Source: DAOUBF01 sp034432795 (GTDB lineage Bacteria > Chloroflexota > Anaerolineae > DSLN01). Taken from it: 57,887 bases of DNA. The notes below the pieces were generated by a model. It was not told the DNA's origin. It searched no databases and saw only the letters and a list, made by a program, of their open reading frames with translations. Location: assembly GCA_034432795.1 (NCBI GenBank), contig DAOUBF010000046.1:1-57887 (forward strand). The letters run 5' to 3'. Both the position numbers and the translations under genes were made by a program. Of the stretch, positions 33,194 to 41,688 are shown in pieces; the stretch's first letter is position 1; every line of letters starts with the position of its first letter.

Positions 33194-34306
33194 ATGAAAC
33201 CGCACCCCCCGGCGGAGTTCTCCGCCAACACCCTGGAAGAAATCGCCCGACTGGCGGGGGTCTCCCGATCCACCGTCTCCCGCGTGATCAACAACCACCC
33301 CCATGTCCGCCCCGAAACCCGCCAGCGCGTCCTGGACATCGCCCGCCGCCTGAATTACCAACCTAATGCCGCCGCGCGCGGCCTGGCCGCTGGACGCACC
33401 CGTATCCTCGGCCTGGTCATCCCCATGGGTGTCTCCGCCCTGTTCACCGACCCCTACTTCCCACTTCTCATCCAGGGCGTCTCCTCCGCCTGTAGTGCCC
33501 TGGACTATTCTGTCATGCTTTGGCTGGCCGAGCCGGAATACGAGCGCCGCACCATCCGCCAGGTGTTGCAGAGCGGCCTGATTGACGGCGTGATCGTCGC
33601 CTCCATGCTTATGGACGACCCCCTGGTGGAGGCTCTGCTGGCGCGCGGCCTACCCTTCATCCTGGTCGGTCGCCACCCCACGAATGAGCGCATCAGCTAC
33701 GTGGACGTGGACAACCAGGATGCCGCCCGTGAGGTGGTGGCGCACCTGTTGCGCCTGGGCTACCGCCGCGTGGCCACGATCACCGGCCCGCGCAACATGA
33801 TCGCCGGCGCCGACCGCCTGGAGGGCTACCTGGCGGCCCTACGCGGGCGCGGCCTCGCCCCCAACCCGGCGCTAATCGTGGAGGGTGACTTCACCGAGGC
33901 GGGCGGTTACACCGCCATGAAGCAACTCCTGCCCCATGCCCCCGACGCGGTCTTTGCCGCCAGCGATATGATGGCGATTGGCGCCCTGCGCGCGCTGCGC
34001 GAGGCCGGCCTGCACGTGCCGGAAGACATCGCCCTGGCCAGCTTTGACGACATCCCCGCCGCAGCCCGCACCGACCCTCCTCTGACCACCGTCCGCCAGC
34101 CGATCCAGCGCGCAGGCGTCGTCGCTGCGGAGACTTTGATTGACATGATTACCCACCCCGATGGTCAGCCCCGCCGCATTATCCTGCCGACGGAACTCGT
34201 CATCCGCGAATCGTGCGGCGTGGGGCTGCCCCCGGAAAAACGCGGGCGCTACAGCGCCACCATGCAGGCTCGCCAGAGCCAAGGAGGTGAGCGCCAGCAT
34301 AATTAA
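33194..34306 (+). CDS. LacI-family transcriptional regulator
   Basis: 370 aa. DNA-binding HTH (about 13-32) with LEEIARLAGVSRSTVSRVIN and hinge NYQPNAAARGLAAGRT. A periplasmic-binding-like ligand domain follows with typical GLVIP, FILVGR and ASFDDIPAA segments. Two identical operators in its own promoter and at its start codon indicate autoregulation. Likely effector is a sugar from the downstream oligosaccharide locus. A GTG at 33137 with GGGAG upstream is an alternative start that would add 19 residues and place O2 inside the gene. C-terminal about 25 residues are extra and polar. Confidence 0.93.
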   Translation: MKPHPPAEFSANTLEEIARLAGVSRSTVSRVINNHPHVRPETRQRVLDIARRLNYQPNAAARGLAAGRTRILGLVIPMGVSALFTDPYFPLLIQGVSSACSALDYSVMLWLAEPEYERRTIRQVLQSGLIDGVIVASMLMDDPLVEALLARGLPFILVGRHPTNERISYVDVDNQDAAREVVAHLLRLGYRRVATITGPRNMIAGADRLEGYLAALRGRGLAPNPALIVEGDFTEAGGYTAMKQLLPHAPDAVFAASDMMAIGALRALREAGLHVPEDIALASFDDIPAAARTDPPLTTVRQPIQRAGVVAAETLIDMITHPDGQPRRIILPTELVIRESCGVGLPPEKRGRYSATMQARQSQGGERQHN

Positions 34307-34362
34307 GCTATCTGACTCTACGGATTATCTAGCGTCCCATTCGTAGGTGCTGCCCCTAAAAG

Positions 34363-34418
34363 TGGACCTCAACGGATTCTCTAACAACGTCGCTTTCGGT
34401 GACAGGAATCAAGGAAAT
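34363..34418. repeat. Family 3 repeat (CAACGGATT...TTTCGGTGAC...CAAGGAA)
   Basis: CTCAACGGATTCTCTAACAA, then a CGTCGCTTTCGGTGACAG hairpin, then GAATCAAGGAA. A near copy lies at 34625-34685 and complementary copies at 46.7 and 57.4 kb. Confidence 0.75.
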
Positions 34419-34511
34419 TGGACAGCGCAAGGAGGTGAGTGACAACAACAGAACCCGTACGCAGCCGACCTCTTCTTAACCCCAAGAAGGCGTCTGAGGA
34501 CCCACCGATGC

Positions 34512-34623
34512 TGTCATGCTGAGGCGTGCACTGCCGAAGCCCCTCCTCCGGCCTAAGCGGACCTAACGGATTAGCCTTGTGGTTAACGAGCGGCTTCGCT
34601 GACCATGCTCGCCCAGAATGACA
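34512..34623. repeat. TGTCATGCTGAG...AGAATGACA inverted repeat
   Basis: Ends TGTCATGCTGAG and CCCAGAATGACA are imperfect complements, with GCCGAAGC / GCTTCGC inside. Similar elements are widespread in bacterial genomes. With the two family 3 repeats it fills the 34307-34735 gap; no gene or clear promoter is seen there. Confidence 0.45.
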
Positions 34624-34624
34624 A

Positions 34625-34685
34625 AAGTGGACCTCAACGGATTATCTAACAACATCGCCTTCGGCGACAGGGACCAAGGAAAGAG
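34625..34685. repeat. Family 3 repeat, second copy
   Basis: CAACGGATTATCTAACAACA, hairpin TCGCCTTCGGCGA, then GGACCAAGGAA, about 50 nt before the binding-protein start. Confidence 0.78.
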
Positions 34686-34735
34686 GAATGGACTCTTCGG
34701 GCATGCCCGAAGACCCAATTGAGGAGGAGAAAGAC

Positions 34736-36544
34736 ATGTCTCAACGAATCGTCACCCTGGTGAGCGTCGTGGTTGTGGTCAGCCTGATTTTGGCTGGCTG
34801 TGCGCAACCCGCGCCTACGCCTCAGACCATTGTGCAGACGGCGCCGCCGGAAATCCGGACGGCGGTGGTCACCGCCCCACCGCAGCAGATCGTGGTCACG
34901 GCCACCCCCGCCCCGGCAGAGGTCACCTATGCCCGTAATGAGACCCTGTACACCAGCGGCACCCAGTGGGGCCCGCCCAACAACTGGAACCCCCTGGTGA
35001 CATGGGGCTATGCTATGGGCACATTGGGCCTGTGCTATGAGACCCTGTTCCTGTATGATCCTCTGACCGATGAGTATATCCCCTGGCTGGCGGAGAGCGG
35101 CAAGTGGGTGGACCCCAAGACCTATGAGCTGAAGCTGCGGCAAGGCATCACCTGGAGCGATGGCCAGCCCTTCACCGCCAAGGATGTCAAGTTCACCTTT
35201 GAGCTTGGCAAGAAATTCGCCGCGGTGTACTATAGCACCATGTGGCGCTGGCTCTCCTCGGTGGACCAGGTGGATGACTTCACCCTACGCTTCACCTTCA
35301 GCGAGCCGCTCTATCAGGAATGGGCCAACGCCCTGTACACCATGGCCATGCTGCCGGAGCACCTGTGGAAGGACCGCACCGAGGAAGAGGTGGCTACCGG
35401 CGCCAATGAGCACCCCGTCGGCACCGGGCCTTACCTGTATGAGACCCATGCCGAGGACCGCATGGTCTGGGTGCGCAACGACAACTGGTGGGCCACCAGG
35501 CTGTTGGGCTACAAGGTGGCGCCCAAGCGCATCGTGGACATCGTCAACAGCAGCAACAACGTGGCTCTGGGCCTGCTGCTGCAGGGCGGCATTGACCTGA
35601 GCAACAACTTCCTGCCCGGCATCGCCACCCTGGTGAAGGGCGGCTATGGCATCCAGACCTACTATCCAGACCCGCCCTACATGCTCTCGGCCAACACGGC
35701 CTGGTTGCTGCTCAACCTGAAGAAGAAGCCGATGGACGACCCCGCCTTCCGCAAGGCCCTGGCCTTCGCCATTGACGTCAAGCAGATCGTGGAGGTGGAC
35801 TACGGGAATATCGTCCAGGCGGCCAACCCCACCGGCCTGTTGCCCATCTGGGACAGGTATGTGGACCAGGCGGTGGTGAATGAGTTGGGCTTCAGCTATA
35901 ATCCTGACCGCGCCAGGCAAATCCTGGCCGACGCGGGCTACAAGGACGTGGATGGCGATGGCTTCGTGGAGGCCCCGGATGGCTCCAAGATCGCCCTGAA
36001 GATCATCGTCCCCAACGGGTGGACGGACTGGATGGAGGCCATCCGCATCATCGCCAATAGCGCCCAGGCGGTGGGGATCAACGTGCAGACGGACTTCCCT
36101 GACTACAATGGCTATGTGGATCAGCGTAACGGGGGTACGTTTGACATGCTCATCAGCAACGAGGCCCAGATGAGCAATACCGTGTGGACGTATTACGACT
36201 GGCTGTTCCACCACCCCATTGTGGACACGATGACCCGCGGCAACTACGGCAGGTACGATAACCAGCAGGTGTTTGACCTGGTGGACCAACTGGACAAGAC
36301 CCCCATTGAGGATGTGAACGGGATGAAGCAGATCATCTCGCAGATCCAGCGCATCCAGCTCACGGACATGCCGGCGATCCCGCTGTGGTACAACGGCCTG
36401 TGGGCGCAGTACAGCAACGCTGTCTGGACCAACTGGCCCTCGGCGGCGGAGGGGGCCAACCACTACCTGCCTGCCACCTGGCGCGGCTACTGGAACATGA
36501 CCGCTATCCTCATGCTCAAGGAGTTGAAGCCAGCCACACAGTAA
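34736..36544 (+). CDS. ABC transporter substrate-binding lipoprotein (family 5)
   Basis: 602 aa. Lipoprotein signal with LILAGC, then a Thr/Pro-rich linker and a large SBP_bac_5 domain (LAESGKWVDPKTYELKLRQG, YNPDRARQILADAGYKDVDG). Strong GAGGAGGAG ribosome site before ATG 34736. Family 5 proteins bind peptides or, in several thermophiles, cello-, xylo- or manno-oligosaccharides; adjacent glycosidases favour a sugar ligand. Anchored outside the membrane to feed the permeases that follow. Confidence 0.93.
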   Translation: MSQRIVTLVSVVVVVSLILAGCAQPAPTPQTIVQTAPPEIRTAVVTAPPQQIVVTATPAPAEVTYARNETLYTSGTQWGPPNNWNPLVTWGYAMGTLGLCYETLFLYDPLTDEYIPWLAESGKWVDPKTYELKLRQGITWSDGQPFTAKDVKFTFELGKKFAAVYYSTMWRWLSSVDQVDDFTLRFTFSEPLYQEWANALYTMAMLPEHLWKDRTEEEVATGANEHPVGTGPYLYETHAEDRMVWVRNDNWWATRLLGYKVAPKRIVDIVNSSNNVALGLLLQGGIDLSNNFLPGIATLVKGGYGIQTYYPDPPYMLSANTAWLLLNLKKKPMDDPAFRKALAFAIDVKQIVEVDYGNIVQAANPTGLLPIWDRYVDQAVVNELGFSYNPDRARQILADAGYKDVDGDGFVEAPDGSKIALKIIVPNGWTDWMEAIRIIANSAQAVGINVQTDFPDYNGYVDQRNGGTFDMLISNEAQMSNTVWTYYDWLFHHPIVDTMTRGNYGRYDNQQVFDLVDQLDKTPIEDVNGMKQIISQIQRIQLTDMPAIPLWYNGLWAQYSNAVWTNWPSAAEGANHYLPATWRGYWNMTAILMLKELKPATQ

Positions 36545-36556
36545 CGCTGAACGATA

Positions 36557-36597
36557 GGCCACTGCCCCTTCCTTTATCCCAGGAAGGGGCAGTGGCC
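36557..36597 (+). promoter_or_regulatory. Intercistronic stem-loop after the binding-protein gene
   Basis: A 17-bp perfect stem (36557-36573 with 36581-36597) and 7-nt loop, no T-run. Such loops often stabilise binding-protein mRNA relative to the permease part. Confidence 0.6.
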
Positions 36598-36598
36598 C

Positions 36599-36709
36599 CC
36601 GGTGGACGACGGCGGACGGATGATAGAGGACGAAGGTACTCAACGGATTGCTGTCAACGGATTCTGAGAACGGATTGAACGGATTATTTACAGGAATCAA
36701 GGAAGCTGA
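36599..36709. repeat. Family 2 and family 3 repeats side by side
   Basis: GGACGACGGCGGACGG (family 2) runs into four ACGGATT units (CAACGGATTGCTGTCAACGG and on) and CAGGAATCAAGGAA (family 3) between the binding-protein and permease genes. Confidence 0.7.
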
Positions 36710-36762
36710 TGGTCGTCTCCAGGGACAGGTGCGGTGGTGTGCCCGGCTAAGGAAGCGTAAAC

Positions 36763-37755
36763 ATGGGGCGGTATTTCCGAAGGAAGCTTTTGTTTTATGT
36801 TTTGACATTTTTCCTGGCGGTGACCATAGACTGGCTGATCCCGCGCTTCATGCCCGGCGACCCGGTGCAGACGATGCTGTCCAGGGCGGCGATGCGGGCC
36901 GAGGCCACCCAGGTGATCTACGGCTATTATGTGCGCGCCTTCGGGTTGGATTTACCCATCTGGCAGCAGTATCTGAACTTCTGGAACGCCTTGTTGCATG
37001 GCGACCTGGGTGTGAGCCTGTGGCTGTTTCCCAAGCCCGTGATCCGCGTTATCCTGGACGCCGTGCCCTATGACATCTTGCTATTGCTCCCGGCGATCCT
37101 GTTGAGTTGGTTCGCAGGGAACCATTTCGGGGCGATTGCGGCGCGGCGGCGCTGGCTGGACAACACCGTGTCGCCGCTGAGCTATATCCTCACGGCCACC
37201 CCCTATATGTGGCTGGCACTCCTGCTGGCCTGGGCCTTGGGCATCGTCCTGCGCCTGTTCCCTATCTCCGGGGCCTATAGCTACGCGATGGCCCCCCATC
37301 TCTCCTGGGCCTTCATCGGCAGCCTGCTCCAGCACTGGTTCCTGCCTTTCGCCTCTCTGTTCCTGGTCATGTTTGGGGGCTGGGCGATTGGCATGAGGAA
37401 TATGATCATTTACGAACTGGAGGCGGATTACTCGCGCTACCTGGAGGCGTTGGGGGCGCCCAGGGGCCTGATCCGAAAATACGCCTTCAGGAACGCTGTC
37501 CTGCCGCAAATCACCGGCCTGGCGCTGGAGCTGGGCAAGATCGTCGCCGGCGCCCTGGCTACAGAGGTGGTGTTCTCCTATCCTGGCATCGGCTACCTGA
37601 TCCTCCAGGCGATTCAGAACAAGGACTATTTCCTGCTCCAGGGGTGCTTCCTTTTCATCATCATCGGTGTGCTCCTGGCCAACTTCGCTATTGATATCGT
37701 CTATGTTGTGGTGGACCCGCGCACGCGCGTTGGGATGCAAGGGGAAATGGCATGA
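36763..37755 (+). CDS. ABC transporter permease (DppB/OppB type)
   Basis: 330 aa, about six membrane helices. N-terminal RFMPGDPVQTML and the EAA loop DYSRYLEALGAPRGLIRKYA identify the BPD_transp_1 family. Stop overlaps the next start (ATGA). Forms the import channel with the second permease. Confidence 0.94.
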   Translation: MGRYFRRKLLFYVLTFFLAVTIDWLIPRFMPGDPVQTMLSRAAMRAEATQVIYGYYVRAFGLDLPIWQQYLNFWNALLHGDLGVSLWLFPKPVIRVILDAVPYDILLLLPAILLSWFAGNHFGAIAARRRWLDNTVSPLSYILTATPYMWLALLLAWALGIVLRLFPISGAYSYAMAPHLSWAFIGSLLQHWFLPFASLFLVMFGGWAIGMRNMIIYELEADYSRYLEALGAPRGLIRKYAFRNAVLPQITGLALELGKIVAGALATEVVFSYPGIGYLILQAIQNKDYFLLQGCFLFIIIGVLLANFAIDIVYVVVDPRTRVGMQGEMA

Positions 37756-38609
37756 TCCAGGCAAAGCAGAGGCATGAACTCCTGTACTTTGCGCTGAGGA
37801 ACAGCAAGTTGCGCCTGGGCTTAGCTGTCTTGCTCCTGTTCGTCCTGCTGGCGTTGGTGGGGCCGCTGCTCACCGACTACAGGCCTTATGACTATGTGGG
37901 GCCGGGGGCCCAGCCCCCTTCATCCAGGTATTGGTTCGGCACCACCACCTTCGGCCAGGACGTGTTCACCCAGTTTGTCTTCGGCCTGCAGGCCACTTTC
38001 CTGGTGGGGATCGTGGGGGGCGGCCTGGCCACGCTGATCGGCGTGCTGATCGGCTTCATCGCCGGTTATCGCGGCGGTTTGATTGACGAATTGCTCAACA
38101 TGCTCACCAACATCGTCCTGGTCATCCCCACGCTGGCGGTTTTGCTGATCATCGCCGCCTATCTGGAGGTGCGGGGCGTTCTTATTGAGAGCGTGTTTAT
38201 CGGCTGCACGGCCTGGCCCTGGGCGGCGCGGGCCGTGCGGGCGCAGACGTTTTCCCTGCGCGCCAGGGAATTCGTTGATCTGGCCCGCTTGAGCGGGATG
38301 AAGCCCCTGAAGATCATCCTCAGCGAGATCGCCCCCAACATGCTGTCCTATCTGCTGCTCGTGTTCATCTTGCAGTTTGGTGGGGCCATCCTGATCGCCG
38401 CCACGCTGGATTTCATCGGGCTGGGGCCGACGAACGCCATCTCATTGGGCCTGATGATGAACAACGCCGTCCTGTGGAGCGCGCTGATGCTGGGGATGTG
38501 GTGGTGGTTCATCCCACCGGGGATCGCCATTACCGCTATTGTGGGCGCGCTGTATGTCACCAATGTGGGGCTGGACGAGGTGTTCAACCCCAAGCTGCGG
38601 GAGATGTGA
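37752..38609 (+). CDS. ABC transporter permease (DppC/OppC type)
   Basis: 285 aa, six membrane helices. YWFGTTTFGQDVFTQFVFG near residue 57 and the EAA loop REFVDLARLSGMKPLKIILS are typical. Coupled to the first permease and followed 4 nt later by the first ATPase. Confidence 0.94.
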   Translation: MIQAKQRHELLYFALRNSKLRLGLAVLLLFVLLALVGPLLTDYRPYDYVGPGAQPPSSRYWFGTTTFGQDVFTQFVFGLQATFLVGIVGGGLATLIGVLIGFIAGYRGGLIDELLNMLTNIVLVIPTLAVLLIIAAYLEVRGVLIESVFIGCTAWPWAARAVRAQTFSLRAREFVDLARLSGMKPLKIILSEIAPNMLSYLLLVFILQFGGAILIAATLDFIGLGPTNAISLGLMMNNAVLWSALMLGMWWWFIPPGIAITAIVGALYVTNVGLDEVFNPKLREM

Positions 38610-38613
38610 GGTC

Positions 38614-39606
38614 GTGAGTTTACAGGTTGAGGGACTGACGGTTTATTATCAGACGCTGTGGGGGGACGTGCGGGCGTTGGAGAAGGCCAGCTTCAGCGTC
38701 GCCGATGGGGAGATCATGGGGCTGGCGGGGGAATCCGGCTGCGGCAAGACCACGCTGGGGCACAGCCTGGTCTTGCTCAAGCCCCCCATGCGCTTTATCG
38801 CCGGGCGCGTGACGCTGGATGGCCAGGAGTTGCCCATCTGGGATATGGAGCGGATGAATGCCTTCAGGTTCAACAAGGTCTCTATCATCCCCCAGTATGC
38901 TATGAACGCGCTGAACCCCACGCGCAAGATCGGCAAGATGATCGCCGAGCTTTTGGAATCCCGCAAGGTGCGTTTTAAGGCGGTCCTGCCGGAGTTGAAA
39001 CGGCGGTTGGACCTGGTCAAGTTGCCCCCGGAGGTGTTAAATATGTACCCGATTGAGCTATCGGGGGGGATGAAGCAGCGCATGGTCATGGTGATCTCCA
39101 CCTTGCTCAACCCCTCCCTGCTCATCGCCGATGAGATCACCTCGGCGCTGGACGTGGCCAGCCAGAAGGCGGTGGCGGAGATGCTGGTGGAGTTTCGTGA
39201 CCTGGGGTTTGTGAACAGCCTGATCGTGATCACCCACGATATGTCCATCCTCTACCAGATCGCCGACAGCATCCTGGTGATGTACGCGGGGCAGTTGGCA
39301 GAGAAGGCCCCCGCCGAGGCGATCATTCACGCCCCCCGCCATCCCTATACCCGGCTGCTGATCGCCTCGCTGCCAGAGGTGGGCGTGCGATATTCCCAGA
39401 AAAGACTGACGGGCATTCCGGGGAGGCCGCCCTTGCTGCTGCACCCGCCCAGCGGCTGCCGCTTCCGCGAGCGTTGCCCGCTGGCGTTTGAGCGTTGCCT
39501 GGAGGAGCCGCCGTTCGTGGAATTGGAGAAGGGGCATTTCGTGGCCTGTTGGAAGGCGCTTGAGGAGGAAGGCGAAAGGGGCGAACGCGCCTATGTTAAA
39601 GCTTGA
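38614..39606 (+). CDS. ABC transporter ATPase (OppD/DppD type)
   Basis: 330 aa. Walker A GESGCGKTT, signature LSGGMKQRM, Walker B LLIADEITSALD, and the C-terminal oligopeptide/dipeptide domain with RERCPLAFERC Cys residues. GTG start at 38614, chosen because the ABC fold starts right there. Overlaps the next gene by 14 nt. Confidence 0.94.
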   Translation: MSLQVEGLTVYYQTLWGDVRALEKASFSVADGEIMGLAGESGCGKTTLGHSLVLLKPPMRFIAGRVTLDGQELPIWDMERMNAFRFNKVSIIPQYAMNALNPTRKIGKMIAELLESRKVRFKAVLPELKRRLDLVKLPPEVLNMYPIELSGGMKQRMVMVISTLLNPSLLIADEITSALDVASQKAVAEMLVEFRDLGFVNSLIVITHDMSILYQIADSILVMYAGQLAEKAPAEAIIHAPRHPYTRLLIASLPEVGVRYSQKRLTGIPGRPPLLLHPPSGCRFRERCPLAFERCLEEPPFVELEKGHFVACWKALEEEGERGERAYVKA

Positions 39607-40675
39607 TCGCGTCTCCAAAGTGTACAGGGTGGGGACCTTCGGGGGGAAGGAACTCCGCGCCGTAGACAACGTCAGCTTTGAGGTCAGAGAGGGGGAGGTC
39701 GTCTCTTTGATTGGGGAGAGCGGCAGCGGCAAGAGCACCATCGGCAAGATGATCCTGCGCCTGACCCCTAAGACCTCCGGCAGCATCACCTTCAACGGCG
39801 TGGACATCTCCACGCTGCGGGGGAAGGCGCTGAAAGAGTACTATCGCAAAGTGCAGGGGGTATTCCAGGACCCATTTAGCTCGTACAACCCGATCTTCAA
39901 AGCGGATCGTATTTTCAAGATCATCAGGGAGGAATTCTTCCCCGACATCAGCGGCCCGGAATGGAACGACAGGGTGCGCCGGGCGCTAGAGGCTGTTGGC
40001 CTGAACCCAGAGCATGTCCTGGACAAGTTCCCTCACCAGCTCAGCGGGGGGCAACTCCAGCGCTTTCTGATTGCCCGTGCCCTGCTATTGGATATTGAGT
40101 TCCTGGTGGCCGACGAGATCATCAGTATGCTGGATGCCTCCACACGCATTGACGTGCTCAACCTGCTCGCCGACCTCAAGTCGCGCGGCCTGTCCATCCT
40201 GTTTATCACCCACGATCTCTCCCTGGGCTACTACATCAGCGAGCGGGCGGTGATCCTCTATCGCGGCTGTGTGGTGGAGATGGGCGCCACGGAGAAGATT
40301 TACCACAATCCGCTGCATCCCTACACCAGGATGCTCATGGCCTCTGTGCCCCGCCTGGACAGGAAATGGGGGAAGGACGAGGCCCGGCTGGAATTGGAAG
40401 CCCGGCCGACAGCGCCGGCCGGCTGCGTCTATTACAGCAGGTGCCCGCTGGCAAACACCGCCCTGGGGTGCGCCAGCCGGCGCCCTGCGCTGTTGGAGGC
40501 GGAAAGCGATCATTTCGTGGCCTGTTTCCGCACCACCGAAGCCGAACGGGTGTTGTCCCCCGCCCGAACGAGCGGCCTGACCGTCCCTGTGGAGGCCCAG
40601 TTCTCCTCCAGGGATAAAACCCTAATTTCCTTGCTTCCTGTAGATAATCCGTTGAGTACCACTCTCCTCCTCTAG
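39593..40675 (+). CDS. ABC transporter ATPase (OppF/DppF type)
   Basis: 360 aa. Walker A GESGSGKST, signature LSGGQLQRF, Walker B LVADEIISMLD, C-terminal YSRCPLANTALGC. The last 15 or so codons (from 40622) are encoded by a family 3 repeat, translated LISLLPVDNPLSTTLLL, so the C-terminus was extended by the repeat. ATG 39593 gives the usual N-terminus. Confidence 0.93.
   Translation: MLKLDRVSKVYRVGTFGGKELRAVDNVSFEVREGEVVSLIGESGSGKSTIGKMILRLTPKTSGSITFNGVDISTLRGKALKEYYRKVQGVFQDPFSSYNPIFKADRIFKIIREEFFPDISGPEWNDRVRRALEAVGLNPEHVLDKFPHQLSGGQLQRFLIARALLLDIEFLVADEIISMLDASTRIDVLNLLADLKSRGLSILFITHDLSLGYYISERAVILYRGCVVEMGATEKIYHNPLHPYTRMLMASVPRLDRKWGKDEARLELEARPTAPAGCVYYSRCPLANTALGCASRRPALLEAESDHFVACFRTTEAERVLSPARTSGLTVPVEAQFSSRDKTLISLLPVDNPLSTTLLL
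40622..40672. repeat. Family 3 repeat at the 3' end of the ATPase gene
   Basis: Reverse orientation: TTTCCTTGCTTCCTGTAGAT, then AATCCGTTGAGTACC. It supplies the C-terminal codons of the OppF-type gene. Confidence 0.7.
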
Positions 40676-40687
40676 AGGCTGAGGTGT

Positions 40688-41674
40688 ATGATGGCAACTG
40701 CGGAGTTCATCGGCCCGGCCCTGCCCCAGATCCCCTGGGAAGAACGCCCGCGTGGCTCCAGTGAAGTGGTCTGGCGCTCGCAGCGCAACCCCATCCTCAC
40801 GCGGGAGGCTGTGCCGGGCGCAAACAGCATCTTCAACAGCGCGGTGGTGCCTTTTCAGGGGAAGTTTGCCGGTGTGTTTCGCTGCGATAACACCGCCAGG
40901 GATATGCAGCTCTACGCGGGCCTGAGCGCGGACGGGATTCACTGGGAGATACAACCCCAGCGGATTCGCTTCCAGTGTGAAGACGAAGAGATCGGCCAGT
41001 TCGTGTACGGCTATGACCCCCGCGTGTGCTGGCTGGAGGACAGGTACTATCTCACCTGGTGTAATGGGTATCATGGGCCGACGATTGGCCTGGGCTATAC
41101 CTTTGATTTCAACACCTTCACCCAGATGGAGAACGCCTTTTTACCCTACAACCGAAACGGCGTGCTGTTCCCACGCAAGATCAACGGGAAGTACGCCATG
41201 CTCAGCCGGCCCAGCGACCGGGGGCATACGCCGTTTGGCGACATCTTTTATAGTGAAAGCCCCGACCTGATCCACTGGGGGCATCACCGGCATGTTATAT
41301 CGCCTGCCGAGGGCTGGCAGGCGACGAAGATCGGCGCGGGGCCGACCCCTATAGAGACTTCGGAAGGCTGGCTGCTGATCTACCATGGCGTGCTCACGTC
41401 GTGTAACGGGTTTGTGTATAGCTTTGGCGCGGCGCTGTTGGACCTGGAGAAGCCCTGGAAGGTTATCTATCGGACGCGCCCCTATCTCCTCCATCCCAGG
41501 GAAATCTACGAATGCGTGGGGGATGTCCCCAATGTTGTTTTCCCCTGCGCAGCGTTGGTTGACCCCCCTACGGGGCGTATGGCCATCTACTACGGCGGGG
41601 CCGATACGGTCACCTGCCTGGCATTTGCCTACGGTGACGAACTCCTGGAGTTCATCCGAGAAAATTCTCTGTAA
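40688..41674 (+). CDS. Glycoside hydrolase family 130 (beta-mannoside phosphorylase-like)
   Basis: 328 aa, a five-bladed propeller protein. ANSIFNSAVVPFQGKFAGVF, GYDPRVCWLEDRYYLTWC and a C-terminal AIYYGGADT motif are typical of GH130. Family members split mannosyl linkages with phosphate (mannosylglucose or mannobiose phosphorylases) or hydrolyse them. No signal peptide, so acts on imported sugars. Which GH130 subgroup needs alignment. Follows the transporter by 12 nt. Confidence 0.88.
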   Translation: MMATAEFIGPALPQIPWEERPRGSSEVVWRSQRNPILTREAVPGANSIFNSAVVPFQGKFAGVFRCDNTARDMQLYAGLSADGIHWEIQPQRIRFQCEDEEIGQFVYGYDPRVCWLEDRYYLTWCNGYHGPTIGLGYTFDFNTFTQMENAFLPYNRNGVLFPRKINGKYAMLSRPSDRGHTPFGDIFYSESPDLIHWGHHRHVISPAEGWQATKIGAGPTPIETSEGWLLIYHGVLTSCNGFVYSFGAALLDLEKPWKVIYRTRPYLLHPREIYECVGDVPNVVFPCAALVDPPTGRMAIYYGGADTVTCLAFAYGDELLEFIRENSL

Positions 41675-41688
41675 AGGATAGCGTAGCC

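Noticed and set aside
35285..36808. Long minus-strand open frame opposite the binding-protein gene
   Set aside because: Runs antisense through the family 5 binding protein and out into repeats; no ribosome site or recognisable domain.
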